In this document: piece after piece, positions 8,643 to 16,290 of the stretch
Layout: every line of letters starts with the position of its first letter
Numbering within the stretch: position 1 is the stretch's first letter
Source: JANXAZ01 sp037446605
GTDB lineage: Bacteria > Pseudomonadota > Alphaproteobacteria > Geminicoccales > Geminicoccaceae
NCBI GenBank assembly: GCA_037446605.1
Contig: JBBIIE010000019.1
Span: forward strand, 1-35,159
Direction: 5' to 3'
DNA: 35,159 nt
Notes under the pieces: generated by a model
The model's database searches: none
Told to the model about the DNA's origin: nothing
The model's input: the letters and a program-made list of their open reading frames with translations, nothing else
Position numbers and translations under genes: made by a program

Positions 8643-9719
8643 TCAGCCGATCGGCAGGGCCTCGCCGATGGCCGGCACGAGCGCGGTCCGGCCGGGCTCG
8701 TAGCCGGCCGCGGCGGCGGCGGCACGGAACCGGTCCGGCGGCTCGAAGGGCGGCTCGTCGGTCAGGACGATCGTGCCCCAGTGCATGGCCACGAGCCGCC
8801 GCGCGCCGACCGCCCGGCCGATCGCCACCGCCTCCTCGGGCGTGCAGTGCGCGCCCTTCATGAGCTCGCGCGGCTCGTAGGCGCCGATCGGTACCAGGAG
8901 CAGGTCGGGCGGCGGGTAGCGCCGGCCGAGCTCGGCGAACACCGGCCCGAACGCGGTGTCACCCGCGATCTGCAGGGCCCGCCGGCCGTCCTCGACGCGG
9001 AAGCCGCACCAGAGCGAGCGGTTGCGGTCGAGGAGCGTGCGCTTGGAGAAGTGGATCGCCGGTACCGCGGTGACCTGGAGACCGAGCACGCGCACCCGCT
9101 CGTGCCAGTCGAGCTCGTGCACGGTGCGGAACGACAGGCCCGCGACATGCGCCCCGACGCCGAGGGTGGTGACCAGCACCGGCCGGTCGCGCTCCGCCAC
9201 CACCCGGAGCGTCGGCAGGTCCAGATGATCGTAATGGTTGTGGGTGAGCAGCACGAGGTCGACGGAGGGCAGCCGGCCGGCTCCGAGCGCGGGCGGCGCG
9301 AAGCGGCGCGGCCCGAAGGGTGGCACGGGCGAGGCGTGCTCGGAAAGGAAGGGGTCGACCAGGATCGTTCGGCCGCCGAGACGGAGGAGGAAGCTCGCAT
9401 GGCCGAGCCACAGCAGCGCCTCCGCGCGCTCCGGGCCGTGCAGGACGGCCAGGATCTCCCGCTCCGGCCGGACGTGGCCGGCCGGCAAGGGCGGAGGGTC
9501 CGCCGGCCGGCCCAGCCGGCGCCAGAAGAAATCCGCCCACTCGCCGAAGCCGCCGCCGCGCTCCGGGCTCCCCGGGGGGTTGTGGAAGCCCTCCGGACCG
9601 TGGTGGGGCGGGCGGCCCACCGCGGGTTCCTCCGAGCGGCTCGCGCAGGGCGCAGCGAGCAACAGCGAGGAGCCCCGGGCGAGAAGCGTTCGGCGATCGC
9701 GCCGACGGTCCGGGGCCAC
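8643..9719 (-). CDS. MBL-fold hydrolase (NAPE-PLD/UlaG-like)
   Basis: This 358-residue metallo-beta-lactamase-fold protein has the zinc motif THNHYDHLD (His160, His162, Asp164, His165), then HFSKRTLLDRN and LWCGF, GDTAFGP, an EPRELM segment and MHWGT near the C-terminus. The HFSxR/DRNxxLW combination resembles N-acyl-phosphatidylethanolamine phospholipase D and related lactonase-like hydrolases; a true tRNase Z would show different surroundings. The N-terminus has a basic RRDRR followed by a short hydrophobic run ending in LLLAAPCAS, so it may be exported or membrane-attached, but no clean lipobox is present (AAPC has proline before cysteine). The start is GTG at 9719, three bases after the upstream gene's stop, with no clear ribosome binding site. 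It is the last gene of the RtcB operon. Substrate not known. Confidence 0.82.
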   Translation of the reverse strand: MAPDRRRDRRTLLARGSSLLLAAPCASRSEEPAVGRPPHHGPEGFHNPPGSPERGGGFGEWADFFWRRLGRPADPPPLPAGHVRPEREILAVLHGPERAEALLWLGHASFLLRLGGRTILVDPFLSEHASPVPPFGPRRFAPPALGAGRLPSVDLVLLTHNHYDHLDLPTLRVVAERDRPVLVTTLGVGAHVAGLSFRTVHELDWHERVRVLGLQVTAVPAIHFSKRTLLDRNRSLWCGFRVEDGRRALQIAGDTAFGPVFAELGRRYPPPDLLLVPIGAYEPRELMKGAHCTPEEAVAIGRAVGARRLVAMHWGTIVLTDEPPFEPPDRFRAAAAAAGYEPGRTALVPAIGEALPIG

Positions 9720-9722
9720 CGC

Positions 9723-10289
9723 TCAGCCGGGGACGTGGTGCCTGCCGACCGGCGTGACGGTGCTCGCCTGAGGCCCCGCGGCACTCTCGCCCTCGGCCAC
9801 CGCGAGCCGTACCTCGTCGCCGATCTCGAGCCGGTCGAAGCCGCCGTTCACGACCGCGTTGCGGTGGAAATAGACCTCCTGGCCGTCCGGCATCACGACG
9901 AAGCCGTGGTCGGGGAAGAGGCTCTTGATGCGCCCGTGCGGAGGAGCCTCGTGCAGCTTGACGTCGCCGCGGTGCCGGCGGACGTGATCCTGCAGCTTGC
10001 GGGTCGCCGCCTCGAAGGCGTCGCGGATCGCGACGTAGATGTCCTCGTGGGCGTGGCTGTTGGGGTTGGCGCGGTTGATGGCGATCTCGCCACCCGGCAG
10101 CACCACCAGGATGCGGCACTGGTAGAGGTTGCCCTTGTGCTGCCCCTGGGTGATCTTGGCGAGCACGACCCGGCAGGTGATGATCCGGTCGGAGAAGCGC
10201 TCGAGCTCCTCGATCAGCGAGCGCACGCGGGCTTCGACCGCGTCCGAGTGCGGCACGTCCTTGAAGGTGATCTCGGGATCCTGCTGCAT
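9723..10289 (-). CDS. HPF/RaiA-like protein fused to a cold-shock domain
   Basis: This 188-residue protein has two domains. Residues about 1-105 match the hibernation-promoting factor/RaiA fold, with a conserved-looking LPGGEIAINRANPNSHAHED stretch, helices around 75-100 and basic residues that in HPF contact 16S rRNA. Residues about 117-182 match a cold-shock domain, with GRIKSLFPDHGFV (RNP1-like) and VYFHRNAV (RNP2-like). HPF binds the 30S decoding centre and prevents initiation; the CSD could bind single-stranded RNA. This fusion is known in proteobacteria, but its target is not certain. The start is ATG at 10289 with AGCAGGG upstream. It sits 29 bases after rtcB and 3 bases before the MBL-fold gene, so it belongs to the same operon. 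Confidence 0.85.
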   Translation of the reverse strand: MQQDPEITFKDVPHSDAVEARVRSLIEELERFSDRIITCRVVLAKITQGQHKGNLYQCRILVVLPGGEIAINRANPNSHAHEDIYVAIRDAFEAATRKLQDHVRRHRGDVKLHEAPPHGRIKSLFPDHGFVVMPDGQEVYFHRNAVVNGGFDRLEIGDEVRLAVAEGESAAGPQASTVTPVGRHHVPG

Positions 10290-10318
10290 GTCCGGCCCTG
10301 CTGGCGTTGAGGAGATCG

Positions 10319-11749
10319 TCAGCCCTTGATGCACACCATCGGTCGCAGATAGGCAACCCTCCGCGCGAGACCCGCCTGCTCCGCCGCCGCCACGACCGCA
10401 TCGACGTCCTTGTAGGCGGCCGGCGCCTCCTCGGCGATCCCGCGCAGGGAGGGCGAGCGGACCACCACCCCCTTCCGGCGCAGCTCGGCCAGGATCCGCT
10501 CGCCCCGGTACTGCCGGGTCGCCTGGTGGCGGCTGAGCGCCCGCCCGGCGCCGTGCACCGCCGAGGCGAAGCTCCTGGCCTCGCTCGTCGCCGCACCGGC
10601 CAGGACCCACGATCCGGTCCCCATGCTGCCGCCGATCAGCACCGGCTGGCCCACCGACCGCAGGGGCTCGGGCAGGCTCGGATGGCCGGGCCCGAAGGCA
10701 CGCGTCGCACCCTTGCGGTGGACGAAGAGGTCGCGCTCGCGGCCGTCGACCACGTGCCGCTCCAGCTTGCAGGTGTTGTGCGAGACGTCGAACAGAAGTG
10801 CGAGGCGCGCGCTCGGGAAGAGCCGGCGGACCACGCCGCGCGCCAGATGATCGATGATCTCGCGGTTGGCGAGCGCGCAGTTGATCGCCGCCCGCATGGC
10901 ACCCAGGTAGCGCCGGCCGAGCTCGGAGGTGAGCGGCGCGCAGGCGAGCTCGCGGTCGGGCAGCTCGATCCCGAGCGCCGGCGCGGCCAAGGCCATCTCG
11001 CGCAGATAGTCGGTGCCGATCTGATGGCCGAGCCCGCGCGAGCCGCAATGGATGGTCACCACCACCTCGCCCTGGACGAGGCCGTAGGCCGCGGCGGTCG
11101 CCGGGTCGAGGATCTCGGCCACCTCCTGGACCTCGAGATAGTGGTTGCCGGAGCCGAGCGTGCCCATCTCCGCCCGCTGGCGCTCCTTGGCCTTGCGCGA
11201 CACGGCGGCGGGCTCGGCCCCCGGGCTGCAGCCGCCCTCCTCGATGCGCTCGAGATCGGCCGCATCACCCCAGCCCATGGCGACGGCCCAGCGCGCCCCG
11301 CCCTGGAGCATGGCGTCGAGCTCGGCCGGCCCGAGCTCGATCCGTCCGGTGCGGCCGAGGCCGACGGGCACGGCGGCGTAGAGCGCCTCGGCCAGCTCGT
11401 CGGCCCGGGGCTCGACCGATGGACGGTCGAGGCCGGTGGTGACGGTCCGAACCCCGCAGGAGATGTCGAAACCGACGCCGCCGGCCGAGACGACGCCTCC
11501 TTCCTCGGGATCGAAGGCGGCCACCCCACCGATCGGGAAGCCGTAGCCCCAATGCGCGTCGGGGAGCGCGTAGGCCGCCTTCACGATGCCGGGCAGGCAG
11601 GCGACGTTCCGGGTCTGCTCGAGCACCTTGTCGTCCATGTCGCGGACGAGATCCTCGCTGCCGTAGATCACCGCGGGCACGCGCATGGCGCCTTCCGGCT
11701 CCAGCCGCCAAGTGACCGGATCGACCCGCTGCAGGCGCGTCAGGTCCAC
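10319..11749 (-). CDS. rtcB: RtcB RNA ligase (archease-dependent type)
   Basis: This is a 476-residue GTP- and Mn2+-dependent ligase that joins 3'-phosphate or 2',3'-cyclic phosphate RNA ends to 5'-hydroxyls. Visible metal and nucleotide residues: Asp95 and Cys98 in GFDISCG, His203 in SGNHYLE, His234 in TIHCGSRG, His324 in DVSHNTCK, and His399 in AVHGAGR, which fits the guanylylated histidine. All appear present. At 476 residues it matches the longer archaeal-type enzymes that use archease, unlike the 408-residue E. coli enzyme, and archease is in fact the next gene upstream. The start is GTG with GGGAG about seven bases upstream. No rtcR-type sigma54 regulator or rtcA cyclase is in the window. 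Confidence 0.95.
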   Translation of the reverse strand: MDLTRLQRVDPVTWRLEPEGAMRVPAVIYGSEDLVRDMDDKVLEQTRNVACLPGIVKAAYALPDAHWGYGFPIGGVAAFDPEEGGVVSAGGVGFDISCGVRTVTTGLDRPSVEPRADELAEALYAAVPVGLGRTGRIELGPAELDAMLQGGARWAVAMGWGDAADLERIEEGGCSPGAEPAAVSRKAKERQRAEMGTLGSGNHYLEVQEVAEILDPATAAAYGLVQGEVVVTIHCGSRGLGHQIGTDYLREMALAAPALGIELPDRELACAPLTSELGRRYLGAMRAAINCALANREIIDHLARGVVRRLFPSARLALLFDVSHNTCKLERHVVDGRERDLFVHRKGATRAFGPGHPSLPEPLRSVGQPVLIGGSMGTGSWVLAGAATSEARSFASAVHGAGRALSRHQATRQYRGERILAELRRKGVVVRSPSLRGIAEEAPAAYKDVDAVVAAAEQAGLARRVAYLRPMVCIKG

Positions 11750-11774
11750 GGCCGCTCTCCCGCGTCGTCGGCGC

Positions 11775-12200
11775 TCAGACGTCGACCACGCACTGCGCTA
11801 CCCAGCCGCCCTCCGCCCTCGGCCGCACCGCGAGCTCGGTCATCGTCGCCCCCTTGACCTCGACCGCCGGCTCGTGGCGGGCCGGGTCGATGGGCTCGCC
11901 CCAGGCGGTGGCCTCGAGCCGCTCGCCGTCGAGCCGCACCTCGAAGCGGCCGAACAGCATGTGGCGTGTCGCGGTCTCGAAGAGAAGGGCGTTCAACCAG
12001 TCGACGAGCAGAGTCTCGCGATCGGGGGCGCTGCAGGCGATCGGCACCGCCTCACGTGGTGCGACCCGGTCCGGGTCGACCATCACCGCGGTCAGCGCCC
12101 GGGCGGCCTCGGCGAACGCCTCCTCGGGTGTCGGGCCGATGCCGCGCACGCCGATGTCGGCACCGTGCACGAAATGCTCGAACCGCGCGGGCTCCCCCAC
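11775..12200 (-). CDS. Archease, RtcB cofactor protein
   Basis: This 141-residue protein matches archease, which helps RtcB carry out multiple turnovers. The sequence shows EHFVHGADIGVRGIG, then EEAFAEAARALTAVMVD, LLVDWLNALLFE and a C-terminal VEVKGATMTELAV, all placed as in archease. Acidic metal residues such as Asp15 in GADIG appear conserved. The start is a GTG at 12200, chosen because no ATG/GTG/TTG lies just upstream in frame and because it gives the usual family length. A longer frame reaching into the SDR gene was rejected. The GTG lies seven bases after the SDR stop. It is 25 bases from rtcB, which fits the known gene pair. Start position is the least certain part. Confidence 0.9.
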   Translation of the reverse strand: MGEPARFEHFVHGADIGVRGIGPTPEEAFAEAARALTAVMVDPDRVAPREAVPIACSAPDRETLLVDWLNALLFETATRHMLFGRFEVRLDGERLEATAWGEPIDPARHEPAVEVKGATMTELAVRPRAEGGWVAQCVVDV

Positions 12201-12207
12201 CTCCGGT

Positions 12208-12963
12208 TCAGCCCTCCATGATGCCGGTGACCGTGAGCCCGCCGTCGACCCCGAGCGTGTGGCCGGTGGTGAAGCTGCAGGCATCCGAGGCGAGCCAGAC
12301 GACGGCCCGGCCGACCTCGATCGGCTCGCCGAAGCGCGGCAGGGCCATGCGGCCGCAGAACGCCTCGCTCGGCCGCTCACCGATCGTCTTCTCGGTGCGG
12401 ATCGGCCCAGGGCAGACGCAATTCACGAGAATGGCGAAGGGTGCCAGCTCGATCGCCATGGTCTGGGTGAGCGCGATGATGCCGGCCTTCGACGCGCTGT
12501 AGGCGGCCCGCCCGCGGCCGCCGAACTTGCCCGAGTTCGAGCTGATGGTGACGATTCGCCCGCCCCGGCCGCGCGCCACCATGGCCCTGGCCGCCGCCTG
12601 GCAACAGACGAAGGTGCCGCCCAGGTTCAACCCGACGAGGTCGTCGAAGAAGGCCTTGGGCATCTCGAGGAAGGGCAGCCGTGCCGTCGAGCCGGCATTG
12701 GCGACCAGAACGTCGAGCCCGCCCAGCCGCTCGACCGCCACGGCACAGGCCGCATCGGCCTCGGCCGGCGCACGCACGTCGAGGCGGAACGCGAGCGCCC
12801 GGGCACCGCTCGCCGCGAGCTCGGCTGTCACCCGCTCGGCGGCCTCGGCGTCGATGTCGGTCACGAGGACGGCGGCCCCCGCCTCGGCGAGGGCCCGGGC
12901 GATCCCGCGGCCGACGCCGGCACCCGCGCCGGTCACGATCGCCACCTTGCCGTTCAACTGCAC
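12208..12963 (-). CDS. SDR-family NAD(P)-dependent oxidoreductase
   Basis: This 251-residue classical short-chain dehydrogenase has the Rossmann motif TGAGAGVG, NAG, the serine in TISSNSG and the catalytic YSASK. It ends with the usual FTTGHTLGVDGGLTVTG, near-identical in style to FabG-like enzymes. Cofactor and substrate cannot be told; Asp after VLVTDID at the end of strand 2 favours NAD. I placed the start at GTG 12963, nine bases after GGGAGG (plus-strand 12973-12978). This gives MQLNGKVAIVTG, the normal SDR N-terminus. A GTG 27 bases upstream would add nine residues with no better ribosome binding site. It heads the archease-rtcB operon by a seven-base gap. Its relation to RNA repair, if any, is unknown. 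Confidence 0.9.
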   Translation of the reverse strand: MQLNGKVAIVTGAGAGVGRGIARALAEAGAAVLVTDIDAEAAERVTAELAASGARALAFRLDVRAPAEADAACAVAVERLGGLDVLVANAGSTARLPFLEMPKAFFDDLVGLNLGGTFVCCQAAARAMVARGRGGRIVTISSNSGKFGGRGRAAYSASKAGIIALTQTMAIELAPFAILVNCVCPGPIRTEKTIGERPSEAFCGRMALPRFGEPIEVGRAVVWLASDACSFTTGHTLGVDGGLTVTGIMEG

Positions 12964-13028
12964 GGACGCAGGCCTCCCGAACTCCGCCACACCTGCCGGC
13001 CGTGGATCGCGCGCGACGACTCGGCGCT

Positions 13029-13052
13029 GTGGACTTTTGCCTTACGGTCCAC
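13029..13052. promoter_or_regulatory. Inverted repeat, possible operator
   Basis: GTGGAC (13029-13034) and GTCCAC (13047-13052) form a perfect 6-base inverted repeat separated by 12 bases. It lies in the 131-base divergent region between the SDR-archease-rtcB operon and the TRAP operon. The left arm to right arm interval covers the proposed -10 of the minus-strand promoter. It could bind a dimeric regulator of either operon. No regulator gene is adjacent, so this is an inference from symmetry and position. Confidence 0.4.
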
Positions 13053-13067
13053 CAAGTTCCGCGTCAA
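13039..13067 (-). promoter_or_regulatory. Candidate sigma70-type promoter for the SDR-archease-rtcB operon
   Basis: On the minus strand TTGACG (plus-strand 13062-13067) lies 17 bases from TAAGGC (13039-13044). The -35 is one base from consensus and the spacing is ideal, but the -10 is poor (first two bases only). No sigma54 -24/-12 pattern is seen. The transcript would start near 13032, about 70 bases before the SDR start codon. Confidence 0.35.
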
Positions 13068-13094
13068 CGCCAACGCCACACGGGGAGGTGGGTG

Positions 13095-14249
13095 ATGAGC
13101 GAGACCCGGGTCGTCGTGCAGGAGCGGGACGCGGACCAGACCAGGACGCGGCGCCGCTTCCTCAAGGCCGGGGCCGTGGTCGCCGCGGGCGGCGCCGCCA
13201 CGATCGCGATGCCGAGCGTGAGCCGCGCCCAGACCGCGGTGCTCAAGATGCAGGGCGCCTGGGGCGCCACCGACATCTTCAACGACATGGCGCTCGAGTA
13301 CGTCGAGCGCGTCAACAAGATGGCCGGCAACCGCCTCAAGATCGAATATCTGGTGGCCGGTGCCGTGGTGAAGCCGTTCTCCGTGATGGACGCGGTGCAC
13401 GACGGTGTCCTCGACGGTGGCCATCACGTGACGGTCTACTGGTACGGCAAGCACAAGGCGGCCTCGCTGTTCGGGACCGGGCCGTATCTCGGCTGGAACG
13501 CTGCGCAGGGTCTGGCCTGGATCCACAAGGGCGGCGGCAAGCAGCTCTACAACGAGCTCGTCAACGACATCCTGAAGCTCAACACGGTCGGCTTCTTCGC
13601 GATGCCGATGCCCACCCAGCCGCTCGGCTGGTTCAAGAAGAAGCCGGAGGGACCGAACGACCTGAAGGGCCTCAAGTACCGGACGGTCGGGCTCGCCGCT
13701 GACCTGTTCCAGAAGATGGGCCTGTCGGTCGCCCAGCTGCCCGGTGGCGAGATCCTGCCGGCCATGGAGCGCGGGGTGATCGATGCCTTCGAGTTCAACA
13801 ACCCGACGTCGGACAGCCGCTTCGGTGCGCAGGACGTCGCCAAGAACTACATGATGGGTAGCTACCATCAGGCGACCGAGTTCTTCGAGATCGTGTTCAA
13901 CAAGGCCAAGTTCCAGTCGCTGCCGGCCGAGCATCAGGCGATCCTCGAGTACGCGGCGGAGGCTGCCTCGACGGCCAACCTGGCGACCGCGCTCGACAAC
14001 TACTCCAAGGACCTCGTGACGCTGCAGGAGAAGCACGGCGTCAAGGTGTACCGCACGGCACAGTCCATCCTGGACGCACAGATGAAGGCCTGGGACGAGC
14101 TCCTCGCCGACCTGTTGAAGGACCCGTTCTTCAAGAAGGTGGTCGACAGCCAGAAGGCCTGGGTCAAGCGGGTGGTGGCCTACGAGCTGTTCAACGCCGC
14201 AGACCAGCGGCTCGCCTACGAGCACCATTTCGGCAAGCTGGCGCTGTGA
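13095..14249 (+). CDS. dctP: TRAP transporter substrate-binding protein, Tat-exported
   Basis: This 384-residue periplasmic binding protein is of the DctP family. Residues 18-24 (TRRRFLK) form a twin-arginine signal followed by a hydrophobic AGAVVAAGGAATIA and a SRA cleavage site near 44-46. The mature part shows LKYRTVGLAADLFQKMG, LPGGEILPAMERGVIDAFEF and SYHQATEFFEIVFN, matching the mannitol/chloroaromatic-type DctP subgroup rather than the C4-dicarboxylate one; the ligand is likely a carboxylate-bearing compound. GGGGAGG six bases upstream supports the ATG at 13095. It is first in the TRAP operon. A 124-base leader with a stable hairpin separates it from the permease genes, which suits its need for higher expression. 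Confidence 0.92.
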   Translation: MSETRVVVQERDADQTRTRRRFLKAGAVVAAGGAATIAMPSVSRAQTAVLKMQGAWGATDIFNDMALEYVERVNKMAGNRLKIEYLVAGAVVKPFSVMDAVHDGVLDGGHHVTVYWYGKHKAASLFGTGPYLGWNAAQGLAWIHKGGGKQLYNELVNDILKLNTVGFFAMPMPTQPLGWFKKKPEGPNDLKGLKYRTVGLAADLFQKMGLSVAQLPGGEILPAMERGVIDAFEFNNPTSDSRFGAQDVAKNYMMGSYHQATEFFEIVFNKAKFQSLPAEHQAILEYAAEAASTANLATALDNYSKDLVTLQEKHGVKVYRTAQSILDAQMKAWDELLADLLKDPFFKKVVDSQKAWVKRVVAYELFNAADQRLAYEHHFGKLAL

Positions 14250-14300
14250 TCTCCGGGCCGGGGGGTGCCGCCCTCCGGCGCTCCCTCAACTCCCTTCGGA

Positions 14301-14324
14301 GCGGGGTGGCTGCGGCTGCCCCGC
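14301..14324 (+). other. Intercistronic hairpin between dctP and dctQ
   Basis: GCGGGGTGGC (14301-14310) pairs along its length with GCTGCCCCGC (14315-14324), ten base pairs with two G-T wobbles and a TGCG tetraloop. No T-tract follows. It competes with a weaker 6-bp stem (14279-14284 with 14298-14303). Such stems after a binding-protein gene commonly protect the upstream message or partly terminate it; that role is an inference here. Confidence 0.6.
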
Positions 14325-14373
14325 TTCGCGTGTCGCCGCTGATCCGGCCAACGAGAACGACGAGGGCACGCCC

Positions 14374-14964
14374 GTGGAGCGCTTCGTCCGCACGGTCGAC
14401 AAGCTCAATCTCTGGGTCGGCCACAGCTTCGCCTGGGTGATCCTGATCCTGACCTTCGGCGGCGCCTACGAGGTCTTCGTGCGCTACCTGCTGCGGGCGC
14501 CAACGACCTGGGCGTTCGACATGAGTTACATGATGTACGGGGCGCTGTTCCTGATGGCCGGCGCCTACACGCTCTCACGCAACGGCCATGTCCGCGGCGA
14601 CGTGGTCTATCGGCTCTGGCCACCGCGGGTCCAGGCTGGCGTCGACCTCGTCCTCTACCTGATTTTCCTGCTGCCCGGCTCGGCGGCGCTCGTCTACTCC
14701 GGCTGGACCTTCGCCCGCCGCTCCTGGCAACAATGGGAGGTCTCGATCTACAGTCCGGCCGGAATGCCGGTCTATCCGATGAAGACCCTGATTCCGATCG
14801 CCGGCCTGTTGCTCGTCCTGCAGGGGCTGGCCGAGATCTGTCGTTGTCTCATGTGCCTGCGCGACGGGCAGTGGCCACGGCGGCTGCACGATGTCGAGGA
14901 GCTCGAGAGCGCCATCCTGCACGAACAGGAGGCCATGCGCGCCCGCGGGGAGGCCGTGCGATGA
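14374..14964 (+). CDS. dctQ: TRAP transporter small permease subunit
   Basis: This 196-residue protein has four predicted membrane segments, as usual for DctQ: about 16-36, 48-66, 85-107 and 128-148. The second and third flank a short loop containing RNGHVRGDVVY, a position typical of the family. DctQ supports the large DctM permease in the inner membrane. The start is GTG at 14374, preceded by GACGAGGG. The stop overlaps the next start by ATGA at 14961-14964, showing translational coupling to dctM. The C-terminal 30 residues are charged and cytoplasmic (RLHDVEELESAILHEQEAM). Substrate not inferred. Confidence 0.9.
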   Translation: MERFVRTVDKLNLWVGHSFAWVILILTFGGAYEVFVRYLLRAPTTWAFDMSYMMYGALFLMAGAYTLSRNGHVRGDVVYRLWPPRVQAGVDLVLYLIFLLPGSAALVYSGWTFARRSWQQWEVSIYSPAGMPVYPMKTLIPIAGLLLVLQGLAEICRCLMCLRDGQWPRRLHDVEELESAILHEQEAMRARGEAVR

Positions 14965-16286
14965 CCGACCCGCAGGTCGCCATCCTCCAGATGGCCCTGT
15001 TCATCCTGGCGATCTTCCTGGGCTTCCCGATCGCCTTCACGCTCCTGGCACTCGCGGTGTTCTTCGGCCTCTACGCGATGGGGCCGCGGATCTTCAGCCT
15101 CCTGGTCCAGAACACCTACGACATCATGTCGAACGACGTGCTGGTCGCGGTGCCGCTGTTCCTGTTCATGGGCTACGTCGTCGAGCGCGCCAACATCCTC
15201 GACCGGCTGTTCCACGCGATCCAGCTGGCGATGCGCCGGCTGCCCGGATCGCTCGCGGTGGCTACCCTCATCACCTGCGCGCTCTTCGCCACCGCCACCG
15301 GCATCGTCGGCGCGGTCGTGACCCTGATGGGGCTCCTGGCCTTCCCGGCCATGCTGCGGGCCGGCTACGACGTGCGGCTCTCCTCGGGCGTGGTCGCTGC
15401 CGGCGGCACCCTCGGCATCCTGATCCCGCCCTCGATCATGCTGATCGTCTACGGCGCCGCAGCCGGCGTCTCGGTGGTCAAGCTCTATGCCGCGGCGCTT
15501 CTGCCGGGCTTCCTCCTGGCCGGTCTCTATCTCCTCTACGTCGTCGGCCGGGCGACGCTGCAACCCCATCTCGCCCCGAAGCTACCGGAGCAGGAAACCG
15601 CCAAGGTGTCGCGCGGCGAGGTCTGGGTCGCCCTCCTGACCTCCTTCTTCCCGCTCGCCGTCCTGATCCTCTCCGTGCTGGGTGCGATCCTCTTCGGCCT
15701 CGCGACGCCGACCGAAGCCGCCTCGATCGGTGCGCTGGGCGCGCTCCTGCTGGCCGCAGCCTATCGCTCGCTCGACTGGGGGCGGCTCAAGGAAGCGGTG
15801 TTCCTCACCGCCCGCACCTCGGCGATGGTCTGCTTCCTGTTCATCGGCTCCTGGAACTTCTCCAGCGTCTTCTCCTACCTCGGTGGCGAGAAGGTCATCG
15901 AGCATTTCATACTCGGCCTGGATCTGAACACCGTCACCTTCCTCCTGCTCACCCAGTTCATCATCTTCCTGCTGGGCTGGCCGCTCGAATGGTCGGAGAT
16001 CATCATCATCTTCGTTCCGATCTTCCTGCCGCTGCTCAAGCACTTCGGGGTCGACCCCCTGTTCTTCGGCATCCTGGTGGCACTCAACCTGCAGACCTCC
16101 TTCCTCACGCCACCCATGGCCATGTCGGCCTACTATCTCAAGGGCGTGGCGCCACCGCACGTGCAACTGACCCAGATCTTCGGCGGCTGCATGCCGTTCC
16201 TCTCCATGGTCTTCCTCTCCATGGCCCTCGTCTACCTGTTCCCGCAGATCGTTTTCTGGCTGCCCGATCTGCTCTACAGCCGCTGA
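14961..16286 (+). CDS. dctM: TRAP transporter large permease subunit
   Basis: This 441-residue integral membrane protein belongs to the DctM/YiaN family, which carries out the Na+-coupled transport step. Hydrophobic segments run through the whole length. Family signatures include the GFPIAFTLLALAVFF opening, a segment with TATGIVGAVVTLMG, GGTLGILIPPSIMLIVYG, TPTEAASIGALGAL, and TSFLTPPMAMSAYYLKGVAPP near the end. Usual length is 425 to 440. It starts with ATG overlapping the dctQ stop and ends five bases before the amidase start. Substrate is set by DctP. The transporter is therefore complete: DctP, DctQ and DctM. Confidence 0.95.
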   Translation: MTDPQVAILQMALFILAIFLGFPIAFTLLALAVFFGLYAMGPRIFSLLVQNTYDIMSNDVLVAVPLFLFMGYVVERANILDRLFHAIQLAMRRLPGSLAVATLITCALFATATGIVGAVVTLMGLLAFPAMLRAGYDVRLSSGVVAAGGTLGILIPPSIMLIVYGAAAGVSVVKLYAAALLPGFLLAGLYLLYVVGRATLQPHLAPKLPEQETAKVSRGEVWVALLTSFFPLAVLILSVLGAILFGLATPTEAASIGALGALLLAAAYRSLDWGRLKEAVFLTARTSAMVCFLFIGSWNFSSVFSYLGGEKVIEHFILGLDLNTVTFLLLTQFIIFLLGWPLEWSEIIIIFVPIFLPLLKHFGVDPLFFGILVALNLQTSFLTPPMAMSAYYLKGVAPPHVQLTQIFGGCMPFLSMVFLSMALVYLFPQIVFWLPDLLYSR

Positions 16287-16290
16287 GCCG

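Noticed and set aside
12964..13094. Sigma54 promoter for the rtcB operon
   Set aside because: No GG-N10-GC pattern of the -24/-12 kind and no RtcR gene in the window.
14250..14373. Small frame in the dctP-dctQ gap
   Set aside because: It spans the hairpin and runs into dctQ in another frame; no ribosome binding site.
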